A program made the translations under genes and the position numbers. The notes under the pieces were generated by a model that was not told the origin of the DNA, searched no databases, and saw only the letters and a program-made list of their open reading frames with translations. A DNA stretch of 64,000 bases from Caprella mutica (Eukaryota; Arthropoda; Malacostraca; Amphipoda; Caprellidae): NCBI GenBank assembly GCA_947561585.1, contig CANNZV010001627.1, positions 1 to 64,000 on the forward strand, in the 5' to 3' direction. The number at the start of each line of letters is the position of its first letter. Position 1 is the stretch's first letter. This document shows, in pieces, positions 45,441 through 56,900 of the stretch.

Positions 45441-46839
45441 TTTAATATTTACACAGTTAAATTATTCACACCTGTAGGTGTATTTTAGGTAAAAATATGT
45501 TTTTGACTTTTTTTTATTTTTCTGAAAGGTATCGATCAGTAATTCACTGCTATATTTTTGACATTACTTACCAATACACTCAACTGCTTGTTCTAAAATC
45601 TCAACATTGGTTGAAGTAGTGAGAAGCCTTTTTATATGTGTGAGACCGCCTACATCTGAAATTTGGTGCGGTGAGCTGTAGGTTATTTTATATTGATTAG
45701 TGTCTTTCAAAATATAACTATATGAGTCTCATAATATAACTAACTATGTATAAATGGTACTTAATAATAAGTAGATGGGTTGTTAGATTAATTTATCACC
45801 AATTAATGTGTCAATATCCTCAGAAGTTCCGGCAGAAATTTTCAATGCCCACAGAGCTTCCAGTTGAAGAGGAGGACTAAATACAATAAGATCAGATAAT
45901 TGGATATAATTCATAGCCCAGTGTACTTTATTTTCTAAAAATGTTATTTAAATCGTGATTTTTCTAATTCACTGACTTGTGGTCTTTCTCCAGAAAAGAC
46001 ACCAGTAGAGGTATTGCTTCTGCTGCTATGTACCTTTTTGCAGTAGGCCAGACATACTTAAAATATTTTACCTTTGTCGCTCCCTTTAATTGTTCCGATT
46101 CTTTGGAGCTTTTCAAGTTCCGAATAATTTCTTCAAAGATTTGATCTGTATTCTTGAGTATAAAATGAAAATTTTTTGATTGAAACATATGTTTGTGCAT
46201 ATTGTAAGCTCATGTTAGTATTAGTAAACCTAATTCACCTGTTTTCCGTCTGATACTTTAGTTTCAGTTTCTGGCTCCTTTTCTTTTGCAGTTTTTAGTA
46301 GAGTCTGTTAAAATATTTGAGATCAATAGTACGTACAAGAATAATCTGATCATAAATCATATGGTTTGTAAATGTCATAACTAGGTATATAAAATACATT
46401 TCTGTACCTTTAAATCCTCCTTGTTGTTCTTGGTGTCCTTTCCTTTCAGAAGAGGATCGTCTTTCATCAGCTTATCCAACTCGTTCCCATCTCCATTTCC
46501 TTCACTGATGAAGTTTATTTCACATAAAATTTAAACTTATTGAATTGTATATTTGTATATCACCATTTTCTACCTGATCGGTTTAAGTATATTGTTTCTC
46601 AATGGAGCCTCAACTTTCGAATCATAATTACGGCTGGTTTTCTTCTTCTTCCCAAACTTCTCAGTTTTCCGATGATTCAACAACTTGAATTAAAGAATGA
46701 GTTCTTCAAGATTAAAAATAAAATATCAAACGGTAATCTTGTATTTTTATTCTACTCAACATTAAAAAAACTACTAGCGTAGCTCGCAACTTAACTCAGT
46801 TGCCTGTAGTTCTTATGTGTGTTTTTCGACGTTAAATTA

Positions 46840-47170
46840 CTTGTAAAGCTCGTAAAACGGACCAAAATTATTCTTTCTAAGAGACATGCATTTCCTATAA
46901 CGACCTTTTTAAATTATATGGTTTAAAAAATATTTTATTCATCTTCCAAGTATCCATTCATATATTTATTATATTCAAAGTTACTGCAATTTACAATTAA
47001 CAATTAGGGAATTTTTTTTCTTTTAAAATAATGAAATGCTGTTAAGAAAACTTGCAAAGTATAATCCTCAACTGAAGTAAACTGAAGTGAAGTTCGTATA
47101 GCGACCATTAGATCAGTATAGCGACCTCAATTTCCGGTACATACACTGTCCGTTGTACGAGCTTTACCTG
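46840..47170. mobile_element. Mariner-type MITE, copy 1 (intron 1 of C)
   Basis: The right end, read inverted, is CAGGTAAAGCTCGTACAACG then GACA. The left end is CTTGTAAAGCTCGTAAAACG then GACC. TA flanks both sides (46838-46839, 47171-47172). A second family member is at 62290. No coding sequence. Confidence 0.75.
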
Positions 47171-47559
47171 TACTCTGTATTTTTTTAATTTAGTTCTGAT
47201 TTACGCAAACAAATTTCAAAGAAATATGAATAAGATTAGATAATTTTCGATGTTAGCCATTAAAATAAATTGTCCTACCAAATTACCTGTGTTGCCAGGT
47301 CAATCTTGGACCCCTTCATCACTCTCCTTCTTCCAACAAAATCTAGCCGGGACATTTTATTCCAGAAATCAGTTAAGATTTTCAGTTGTTGAAAGTCATA
47401 TATCTTCTAATCTAATTAATACAAGAATTTATTCTGTTTTATATTACGCATACTTCTGCCTGTTTTCACCTTTTTTCTGCAACTGTCAAAAACTATCATC
47501 AATATACTAGAAAATGAATATAAGGCAATGTAGAATATATCAGTTGAAGTATAATTAAA

Positions 47560-47920
47560 TGATAAACACTAGTAGGTGACTAGGTAGGTATTGATAGACA
47601 CTAGTAGGTAACTAGGACGGTATTGGTAAACACTAGTAGATAACTAGAAAGGTATTGGTAAACACTAGTAGATAATTAGCTATCTATTGATAAACACTAT
47701 ACTAGTAGGTAAATAGGTTGGTATTGTTAGATAGGTACCAGAAGGTAACTAGTTAGGTATTGATAAACACTGGTAAGTATATAGGTAGTTATTGATAAGC
47801 ACAAATAGGTGATTAGGTAGGTATTTCTATTGATAAATACTTGTAGGTATATAGATAGGTATTGATGAACACTAGTATATAACTAGGTGGGTATGGATAA
47901 ATACCAATAGATTGCTACTA
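47560..47920. repeat. 32-bp tandem repeat, about 11 diverged copies
   Basis: Units of the type GATAAACACTAGTAGGTAAC followed by TAGGTAGGTATT, diverged but in register. It lies just upstream of the start of pseudogene C, at 47355. Confidence 0.85.
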
Positions 47921-48059
47921 TTTATATAACATTATCTGAATTTTCCATCATTCATAATAAAAAAGGAAAGATACAAAAATAATAGAATATTAAATAATAT
48001 TCATTTATAATAACTTTAAAAAGCTAGCAAGTTATCATATCTCATAAAGATCATACAAA

Positions 48060-48130
48060 ACCTACAATGTCCAGTATTGCTCAGTGGATGCGTTGCAGAC
48101 TTCAGTACAATAGGAGTCGATACAACAGTT
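48060..48130 (+). repeat. Possible tRNA-derived SINE fragment
   Basis: TTGCTCAGTGGATGCG fits pol III box A and AGGAGTCGATAC is a weak box B, spaced about 40 bp apart. No tail. Confidence 0.3.
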
Positions 48131-48891
48131 GAGAGTTAAAGAATGTAAAAATACTTAGGTTTTCAAACAATAATAATTATAAACTTTTTTATGATAGAAA
48201 ATGCGGAACCATCAGATAAATCAGTGCTTTCTCTAGGTTTAAATCAAATTCTTCTAAGTGTTAACATTTATCTTGGCTCATCACAAAAATAACTCACAGT
48301 CAGTGTGGATGTGTTTTACAAACTAGCAAGTAGAGCTTTACTTTTTAAATTTAATTATTTTCATACTATCAAAGAAAAGAGTCTCTGCATGAATTTAATT
48401 TCTCAAATTACAGTTTTCTAATTTCCTATAATTTTAAAATTTTACACATTTGTCATCGTGTACCCGAACCAATTTTAAAATACCTACAAACATTGAATTT
48501 GTAAAGTTTCTTTTTGGAAATGTGAAATTAGTGAACTGTCAAAAATTCTTGGACTGTACATTCCTGATCAAGTGACATTGTACGATTCACTTATATGTTA
48601 TATTCGTGTAGCTTATTTCGACAGCGTACACTGTACACGTAATTACATAGCAACTGAAACTTCCTTCCAAAATACACACACAATATCATATATGATAATT
48701 ATAATTGTTGCGAGAAGTCTCGACCTCATCTGGAAATATATTAACTCTTCATTTGAAATTCATTATCTTTTTGCCAGTTATATTTTTCTATGTAATTTAT
48801 TTTGGTTTACTTCATTTTTTTCTGAAATAAAAACCTATAATGTAGTAAAATATTTTTCGAAACTTCCCTACATTATAAAGTTATCTAAAGT

Positions 48892-48994
48892 GTTCCGCAG
48901 CAACATCAACACACAACCTACGTACACCAGAGCACTTGATAAACTAAGAAAAAGTACTCTATTTGACCTCAAAGGTCAGTCAAATCTGACCCTC
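48892..48994. promoter_or_regulatory. Conserved spacer block, copy 3
   Basis: Differs from the D copy by only a few bases. Keeps TGACCTCAAAGGTCA and the flanking ATTTGAC/GTCAAAT. Lies 1.5 kb upstream of the copy C start. Confidence 0.5.
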
Positions 48995-49475
48995 ACAAAT
49001 CATCTCTATTGAAGTTAACTTATAATTGATTATGTAAGGAGGATAAAGATATGTGTTTCATATTTATTATCCATATGAAATTTCTACTTTGCTTATGATA
49101 ATTCTTATTTTTCATATATTAAATGCAGAACTATTAATAGTTTTACTAGAAAATTGTTATAATTGGGTCCTTGTAATATGGTGATATTATTTCAATAAAA
49201 ATAATAGAGGAAATTTTCTCTCGCTTCTTAATATTTAACGTTGAGAACACGCTTTGGTTTGTTTAGCTACAGTTGTTATAACAACGGAGCATATACTTTA
49301 ACATATTGTACATGTACCGGCATGTATAACTATAGGTTATCCATGGAACCAGGTGATATTAAATACGGGATCAGAAAAATTCCAATAACTTTTGATCAAT
49401 CTACAGATTTTTGAGAACAAAACGGCGTTAAAATCCTGAGACTTGTATGCTTCATTTTGAACCCACGTGTCTCTG

Positions 49476-50133
49476 TGTGACCGGTAATTTACCCCCTGGT
49501 AATTTGACAACCGGTAATTTGACCCCCTGAGTAATTTGACCCCATGGTAATTTGAACCCCCGGAAATTTTATTCTTGGATGATGGCGCTTAATTAAATAT
49601 TATTTCATTATTATGTAAGTAGGCCAAAATATTTCAGGATATTTTTTTTTATTTTATCGCTTTCAAAATATTTTCTACTGGACTCTTCAAATTTGGCTTT
49701 AAAAGACAACTGCTCAGCCGCCTCTACATCACAACTGCTGAAAAATTACAACTGCTCAGCCGCCTCTACATCACAACTGCTGAAAAATTACAACTGCTCA
49801 GCCGCCTCTACATCACAACTGCTGAAAAATCACAACTGCTGCAGCCACTACAGAAATGCCAAACGTTATAAAGAGCGAAACACTAATGAATTTACCCTAA
49901 AATATAGTAGAATGGTTACATAATATTGATAAAATATTTAAATAATTGCTTCATTCAAGAATCAGATAACGGGGATCAAATTTACAATAGGTCAAATTTC
50001 CATGGGGTCAAATTGACCGGGATTTAAATTACCAGGGAGTCAATTTACCAGGGGTTCAAATTACTGGGAGTCCAAATTACCGTGGGTAAAGTTATCGGGA
50101 GTCAAGTTACCGTGGGTCAAATTACCTAGGACC
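49476..50133. mobile_element. Minisatellite-ended foldback element 7, with 9-bp target duplication
   Basis: Left end TGTGACCGG followed by GGTAATTTGACCCCC-like units (49476-49570). Right end holds the inverted units GGGTCAAATTACCGTG to 50120 and closes CCTAGGACC, complement of GGTCCTAGG. GTGTCTCTG flanks both sides (49467-49475 and 50134-50142). The related spacers at 39320 and 60870 read straight through CTGATACAAGA, so this is an insertion. The interior contains a separate 42-bp tandem repeat. Confidence 0.85.
49708..49840. repeat. 42-bp tandem repeat, 3.2 copies, inside element 7
   Basis: Unit AACTGCTCAGCCGCCTCTAC plus ATCACAACTGCTGAAAAATTAC, copies almost identical. Being 14 codons long it creates an artificial open frame. 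Confidence 0.9.
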
Positions 50134-50944
50134 GTGTCTCTGATACAAAAGAATAGGCGTTACAATAAAAATTGACTTGCTTTGAAACTGCTACCAAAAC
50201 GACGAACTGTAAAAAGAAACAATTAGCCTTCTGTATCCATAAAATAATTCTAGGCGAAAATTCAAGAAAGAGTAGAAATGTAAAATTTTCTATGAAACAA
50301 AACAATTTACAGATGTGAGATGAATTTATCCAGCAGTTGTGAATAGGAAACAAGAAGGCCAACCCTGTTAGATTCAATATCTGTTTCAACAATTAGGAAG
50401 AGTTGATTTTCTGGTCAGAAAGTTCAAAAAAAGAGTAATCAATGCAATGTCCATAGTTGGACGTCAACTTTTTTTCGGATGGAAACTACATGAAAATTTC
50501 CTCTTCGTAAGGTAGTCAAAATCTACAGATTCTGATGTTTCCAGGTTCTAATACCGTGAATTTAGATATTTAACTTGTTGATCTGATGATTTCACAAACA
50601 GAAAACACTCGATTGTCAATATTTTGCTTATATTGTGATACAACGACAAGAATTGACATCGAATAACGATGCAAATGGAATCGAAAAGTGTTAAAGAAAA
50701 TATTTTAAAATAAGAATAAAGTTTTTATATATATATGGTATTCATAATATATGATTTAAATTTAATTCACTCACGTTATAATTATATAAATTAATAAGAT
50801 CAACGAAATTTTTATTAATACAATTAGTAATCGATTACATTTCAGAAAGATTTGTATTTTTGTTGAGCACACATTTTTCCACGAAATTTAATTATGAATC
50901 TATTCAACAGTGAACTGCTTCTTTATTCTATATAGTCTTCATTA

Positions 50945-53900
50945 TTATGAAGGACTGCCATCCATATCCTCTGATGTCGACAAACTATCATTCTCAATTA
51001 TCTCGTCAATTTTTTCCAAAAGTCGCTTAGCCTCTGTTATTTCTTCTTCCACAAGATGTTGTACAATTCTCTCAATGTTCTCATGATCTTCTAGGATCTT
51101 CTCTTTCAGATGTGTTTTCTGAAAGGTAGATTATCCAAGTTAAATAGTTATATTTTCGTCTGTCATTATATTGTTGGAGTGTATCCCGACACTTCAAACT
51201 TAAGCTGTCAAGGGAATATTTTGGTAAATAAACATCTAAAAAAAATCTAATTATTTGATGGAAATCTCTAGAAGAAGAGCTTGTTACATACAGTGGCTTG
51301 AGAAAGAAACTTCTTTCTGCCATTATTTTCAGAAAACTTTAAAATCACAATTAATGAAATCAACGGATTGAAATTACCTATATGTCTTTCGATTCGGCGT
51401 TTTTCTTTCTTTACATAGGTTTGCAAATATTTAACTATTGCAATAATTACATCAATTCTTGTAAAGAAGACTAAATCAAGATGGCTAGGAGGAACTCCAT
51501 AATTCTCTTCTACCAAAATTCTATTGCAAGCTGATAGAATAGATGCAAACATATTTCGATCTGTTAAACCGTAGAAAGATTTCATACTGAATTTATCAGG
51601 TTTATTTGATGTAGGATTGACTTGTAATTCAATTTGAATAACATATCTTGCAATTTTGAATTTCGGACTTTATCGTCCTTGCACCAAGTGACTTAAACAT
51701 ATCCATATTTTCATTAATTAAAATAAAGAATTATCATAAAAGGAAACGAAGCTGTAGCAGAAGCTTATGTGTAATATTAATTCGAGCTTCAACTTAGTGC
51801 ATTTTAAAAGTTCATGAAAGAAATAACAGTACAGAGCTTTTTTTTTATAGCCATTATATGTACACGAAAGTATTTTATTTTTTAGATTTTGAAAAGACGC
51901 TTTTCGATAAATAAGCACTAGAAAAGACACAGAGGATGTTCTTCAATATTCACTGTGGTTCACCTCTAAAAAAACAATACATCCTTGTACCGCTGCATCT
52001 ACTGTGTCTCTGGGCTGAGTGCTATCGTAAGCTCTCAAGTAACAGATCAGGGCGTCAAATCCACCAGCTAGCATCATATCCTCTGCTTGTTTCTTGTATC
52101 CTTCGACAGCACAGTTACTGATACACCAAACAGCTTCTCGTGCAACAAGCCAATCAAAATTTTCTGAAGACTGTAAATGAAAATAAGTAAAAGTCAGTGT
52201 TAAAACATTCGAGTTATTCATAAATACCTAGAAAATTCGAAGGATTTTTATTTTCGTTCTGAATTATTTTATCACTAATTTTTAAGGTTAATCTTTTCAT
52301 TAACACATTAGCCACATCATGCACCATATATGGTACATAGCTAACTTCCTCAATCAGCATCATGTACTACTACTACTATAGGTAGGTACACCAGAGCACT
52401 TTTTTTTAATTTCAAAATTGATTTTTCTCCAACATATATTGAATACTTTATAAGACTAGGGTTGGAAAAGTAAGGAATAAATATTGCAATATATAATTTG
52501 TAAAAATATACTGCATTTAATGACTAGAAATATCAGATAAATATGTTTAAAAAAAATACAATAACTCTACATGTCTTTTAATGCAATATTATTCTGAATT
52601 ATCATATTTTAGATCATTACCGTTAATTTCTCTGCGATGACTGGGAGAGCTTTACTATCAATAACTTGTTGAATGTGGTACTTAGAGTCCGCTAGAATGT
52701 TTGAGAGTGCCCAGAGTGCTTCCTTGACCAAGTTGAGGTCCGGATTGGACAAAAGCTTAACTATCTTTGGGATGAAGTTTGCCTGAACCAATGCAGCAGT
52801 CTAGGATTGAAAAAGTGATTAGCGTATTCAACATAGTTTTATTAGTGCATTCAACATTGTTCCATTTATCAATTATTAATCAACTAAAGCATAACACTTA
52901 CTGATTACAGTGTATAAACGATCAATTAAAAACATTAAATGTCAAACTTTAAATATTAATAAATATAGACAAAAAGATAAATTTGAGGATATTGTTTGGT
53001 TTATATAATTGAGCATAAGAATGAAAAGAATTTATTCTATGTTTCCACATTCTGCGTCGATGACTTGCAGGATTTGATCCTGAAAGAACAAGAGACCCTA
53101 ACTGCAAAATGTATGATGCTTATTGAGACCTTGAATTAAGTTGCACATTGTTTGGATGAGGATTCGATACTTTCTCAACTTCAACCTATAAATAGTAGTC
53201 ACAAGGATTCAAATCTAGTCAGTTAGGGAGCTGATATTATACGACCCATAATACGGTAACTCAGCCCTATATAAGACATGCAATATAGTAGACCGAATGT
53301 GAGGATGCAGAGTCCTGAATAAACATACCATAAAATACTCCAAACATCTTTGTTCACCTTTTAGGAATTAGTTTCTAAAGAGCATAAAAATATTTTTTTT
53401 GTAGATTGAAATCAATGTTTATTTATCGTTTTCTCTTTTTTTACATTAATGTCATGTAAATTTAATCATTATAAATTCACCTGGTCCTCGTTACCACACG
53501 TCAAATTTCCTATAATTCGGTGAGCAACCTTTATAGTGCTGGAATCCTCGTATTTGTCATAAATATCCGATAGGATATCAAGATCCAAAGTCTTTTGAAT
53601 ACCTCCACCATCTCTCTCAGTGGAATATGAGATTCCCCAACAAGCATCACCTGAGGATAAAATAAAAGTACATGCTTGAGCAATATTCGGATCAAGGCGC
53701 ATTATTAGACTATAAATATAGATAAGTTGATTTGAGATATATTATATTTCGTCTCTCTTAACAATTATACTGTATATCTACAAATAAATGGTCATGTACT
53801 TAAGGATATAATCGCCTGCCATCAAAATTATTGTTATATTAATAATCTGAGAGTTCTGAAATTGGGTAAACATATATGTAGAACGGAACAAAAAAAATCC

Positions 53901-56900
53901 CGCTAAAAATATATATGTATATAAAACGAATATCTTAACCCTTTAGCGACCAGGTGGACACTCGTGTCTCCTTTCATATAATAGTCCCCTTCAACTGGCC
54001 ATATGTGTCTCCTCCATTTTTTTGTTTATAAATTAAAAAAAAATTCTCATCAAATGATTTATATATCCTCACTGATGTCTAAACTCAAAAAAAAGTTATC
54101 AAATATTTTATTCAAAGTACGAAAAACATAAAAAAAAGTGGCTCGCTAAAGGGTTAAGGATATGTTGAACGCAAGATCAACAGTTTTAAACTTTAGAACG
54201 ATAGAGAATTCCTTTCAAAGAGAAAGACTTACTCTACAAATCAACATAGAGATGTTTGTAATTAAAAGTATTGTTTAGAAGTTATATTTGCATTTTTTCA
54301 GAGCACCTATACATAATTTACATACTTTTCAAATTATTTGAGCTATAATTTTGTTTCTAACTCAAAAATATAAATAAAACTCTACGTTAAATTATCGAGT
54401 ACTTCTTCCTCATATAAACAATCTCTGCCATTTCACTCTAAGCAAAAATTTGATACCGATGAAGTAGCTTCAAAAAGTAGTGTTCATCAAAAAATATTAT
54501 ATTTCAGAATAGACTAAAACATCTCTACCATAATGTCATCTCATTCTAGATTCCTAGAAGGATGTGTCTCTAATACGAGCGACACACCCTTCTCATACAT
54601 AAAGTCAATGTGGCACTAATTTATTTTGAAGCCCGGAGTGCAGGGTTGGATGTGGGCGGGCGGAAGCACTTCGCACCAAGGCTTATATACTATGTATATA
54701 AACCTTGCTCCGCACCACCCCTCCACTTTCACTGTATGCGCTGCGCTACAGACAAGCTATCAGTAGTGGGCGTTCCGTACAAATGTTTGCGGACCTTTAT
54801 TCGAAAATCCGTTCGGACCGACAAATGGGTTTGGAGGTTCGAATTCGGACTGACGTCAAAAAAGAATCCAAACCTTCCGTAGGCCTTTTCCAGTCTATAC
54901 AGGGTTGCCGATTTACATCTTTTCAAACCAAATCTAATCTATTTTTCTTCCAGTTACCTTCTAATTTAATCAATCTAGCACTTAGCTTTTAATGTAGGTT
55001 TTCCATAAAATATTTATCTAAAATATCTAAAATACACTAATACACTAAATTAACTGGTGTTATACGTTTCAAGCTGAAACTGAACTTGTTCAGTTTACGT
55101 TCAGAACATGTACACTGTACAGTACGTGCTCGGACAGAATGCTTACAGACAAAATGCCTACAGACAAATTGCATAACGGACAAAATGCCTAACGGATAAA
55201 ATGCCTAACAAACAAAATGCCTAACAAACAAAATGCCTAATGGACAAAATGTCTAACAGACAAAATGCCTAAACTACATACTTATTTCAAATATGGAAAT
55301 TATGGACAAAGACTTAAGATAAGTTAGACCAAGTGTTAACAAAGAGTTTTGTCCCAGTGAGAGTTTATTAAATCATTACCAAATTGAATATTAACATCTG
55401 TAACTCAGCCTGCTTAGTGTAAACACCAGCTTATTTCACTTCACTGTGTTTGTGATTTATCTCTACAGTGTTTGTTCTATTTATCGAATCGCTCTAAAAA
55501 ATTAATCTTCCTACATCTTGCCATTTTTATTGGATATCTATAATAATCTTCTTCTGTTTCCATTTTTTAAGACATCTATATTCATCTTATTTTGTTTTCA
55601 TTTCTTTAGAAGATATCTATAATCATCTTATTCTATTTTCATTTTTTTAAAGACATCTATAATCATCTTATTTTCATTTTTTCAAAAGATATTTATGATC
55701 ATCTTTTTCTATTTTGATTTTTTTAAATATTGTTTATTATTTTAGATAGCTATAATCATCTTCAATCTATAGTGATGTTTATAGTTGCTTTTAAAATTCT
55801 AAAGCAAGTTAAGTACTAACAATGTTTATGTAAGTTATATAAGCCGCCGATATTTTTTTTATTTAACTACCTTTATAGTATTAGAAGTTCCGTTGGATTA
55901 AGATATAGTATTCTTTATGAAATGTAACTGAGAATTAGTATATATTTTGTTCTTATGTTTTTACATAAATTTTAAAAAATCGCAAATAAAAATAGCAAGG
56001 CTTATTACAATATGATGTATTCTGTTCTTTATTTACCAATAATCTTTCCATTACAGATAGCACTTCAATGTTTTCTATGCGGCCCTTTTATTTAAATATG
56101 GAGTTAATTCTTTTATTTACTTTGCAAAATCTTTTACGTCATTATTTTATAATTTCTATTTTCTATATTCATATATTTTGTACAGTAAGCATTTTGTCCG
56201 TTAGGCATTTTGTCCTTTAGGCCTTTTGTCCGTAGGCATTTTGTCCGCAGGCATTTTGTCCGTAGGCATTTTGTCCATAGGCATTTTGTCTGTAGGCATT
56301 TTGTCCTAGTACCGTACAGTACATGTTGTAAATGAAAAAAAACTATCTAATTAATTCAAAATAATAACCTTTAGTTTCTTTATCATCGACGTTAATATAA
56401 TGTTTCAAAGATTTCAAACACGTATCCCAGTCTTCGTTAGACATGTTAATATTTGGTCCATTACGAAACATGTTACAAAAAGTCCAAGCCATGACACGCT
56501 GTGATTCTACCTGAAATAAGAAGAAGAAGAGATGTTCATTGTACATGGAGTACTAATCATTTTTATCAATTTGATGTGTATTATGAAGCTAGACTTACGG
56601 AATCAAGCTTTGGAATAAGTTTTTCAAGAATAGGAACCATTCCTATTCCGAGAACTGTGTCTCTGGGATCAGCTGAGTCTCCTACAATGTTTCCTAGAAA
56701 TAAAAGTATCACTTAATTTTCTGTGAATTTAATATAAGCAAGTCCCTTGTATTTGATTTCATTTTACCGTCAGCGATATGGCCTTTTAACATCTCTTACC
56801 AATGCACCAAACAGCTTGCTCTAAAACCTTGGCATCGGTTGAAGTAGTGAGAAGCCTTTTTAATTGTGGGAGAGCACCTGCATCTGAAATTTGGATCGAT

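Larger units (their letters stand above)
41370..47355 (-). pseudogene. Importin subunit alpha-like, copy C (pseudogene)
   Basis: Exons (minus): 47355-47287, 46683-46574, 46504-46408, 46304-46239, 46152-45977, 45876-45800, 45655-45572, 44470-44376, 44298-44157, 43121-42945, 42280-42101, 41887-41795, 41570-41370. Exon 10 is 177 nt where the phase requires 179 or another matching length. A 5-nt deletion relative to copy A puts TGA at 43045-43047. Exon 12 keeps only its last 31 codons: the ARM8 segment with KEAVW-x-x-SN is gone, and a 17-nt stretch ending in an acceptor is duplicated. The last exon is shifted and ends in a foreign tail. In ARM2 one codon is missing so TN becomes K, in ARM3 the Trp is Glu, and the following Asn is Arg. 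Splice sites are still good, so loss is probably recent. Confidence 0.85.

Noticed and set aside
48572..49012. Plus-strand frame of 146 codons ending in the conserved spacer block
   Set aside because: Only the block part is conserved between spacers, the upstream part is not open elsewhere, and copy B has a one-base loss in the block. Treated as a conserved element of unknown nature, not as a gene.
51268..51323. Alternative reading of copy D exon 13 extended upstream
   Set aside because: The CTTTCAG acceptor at 51119 is conserved in all five copies. The extension is intron.
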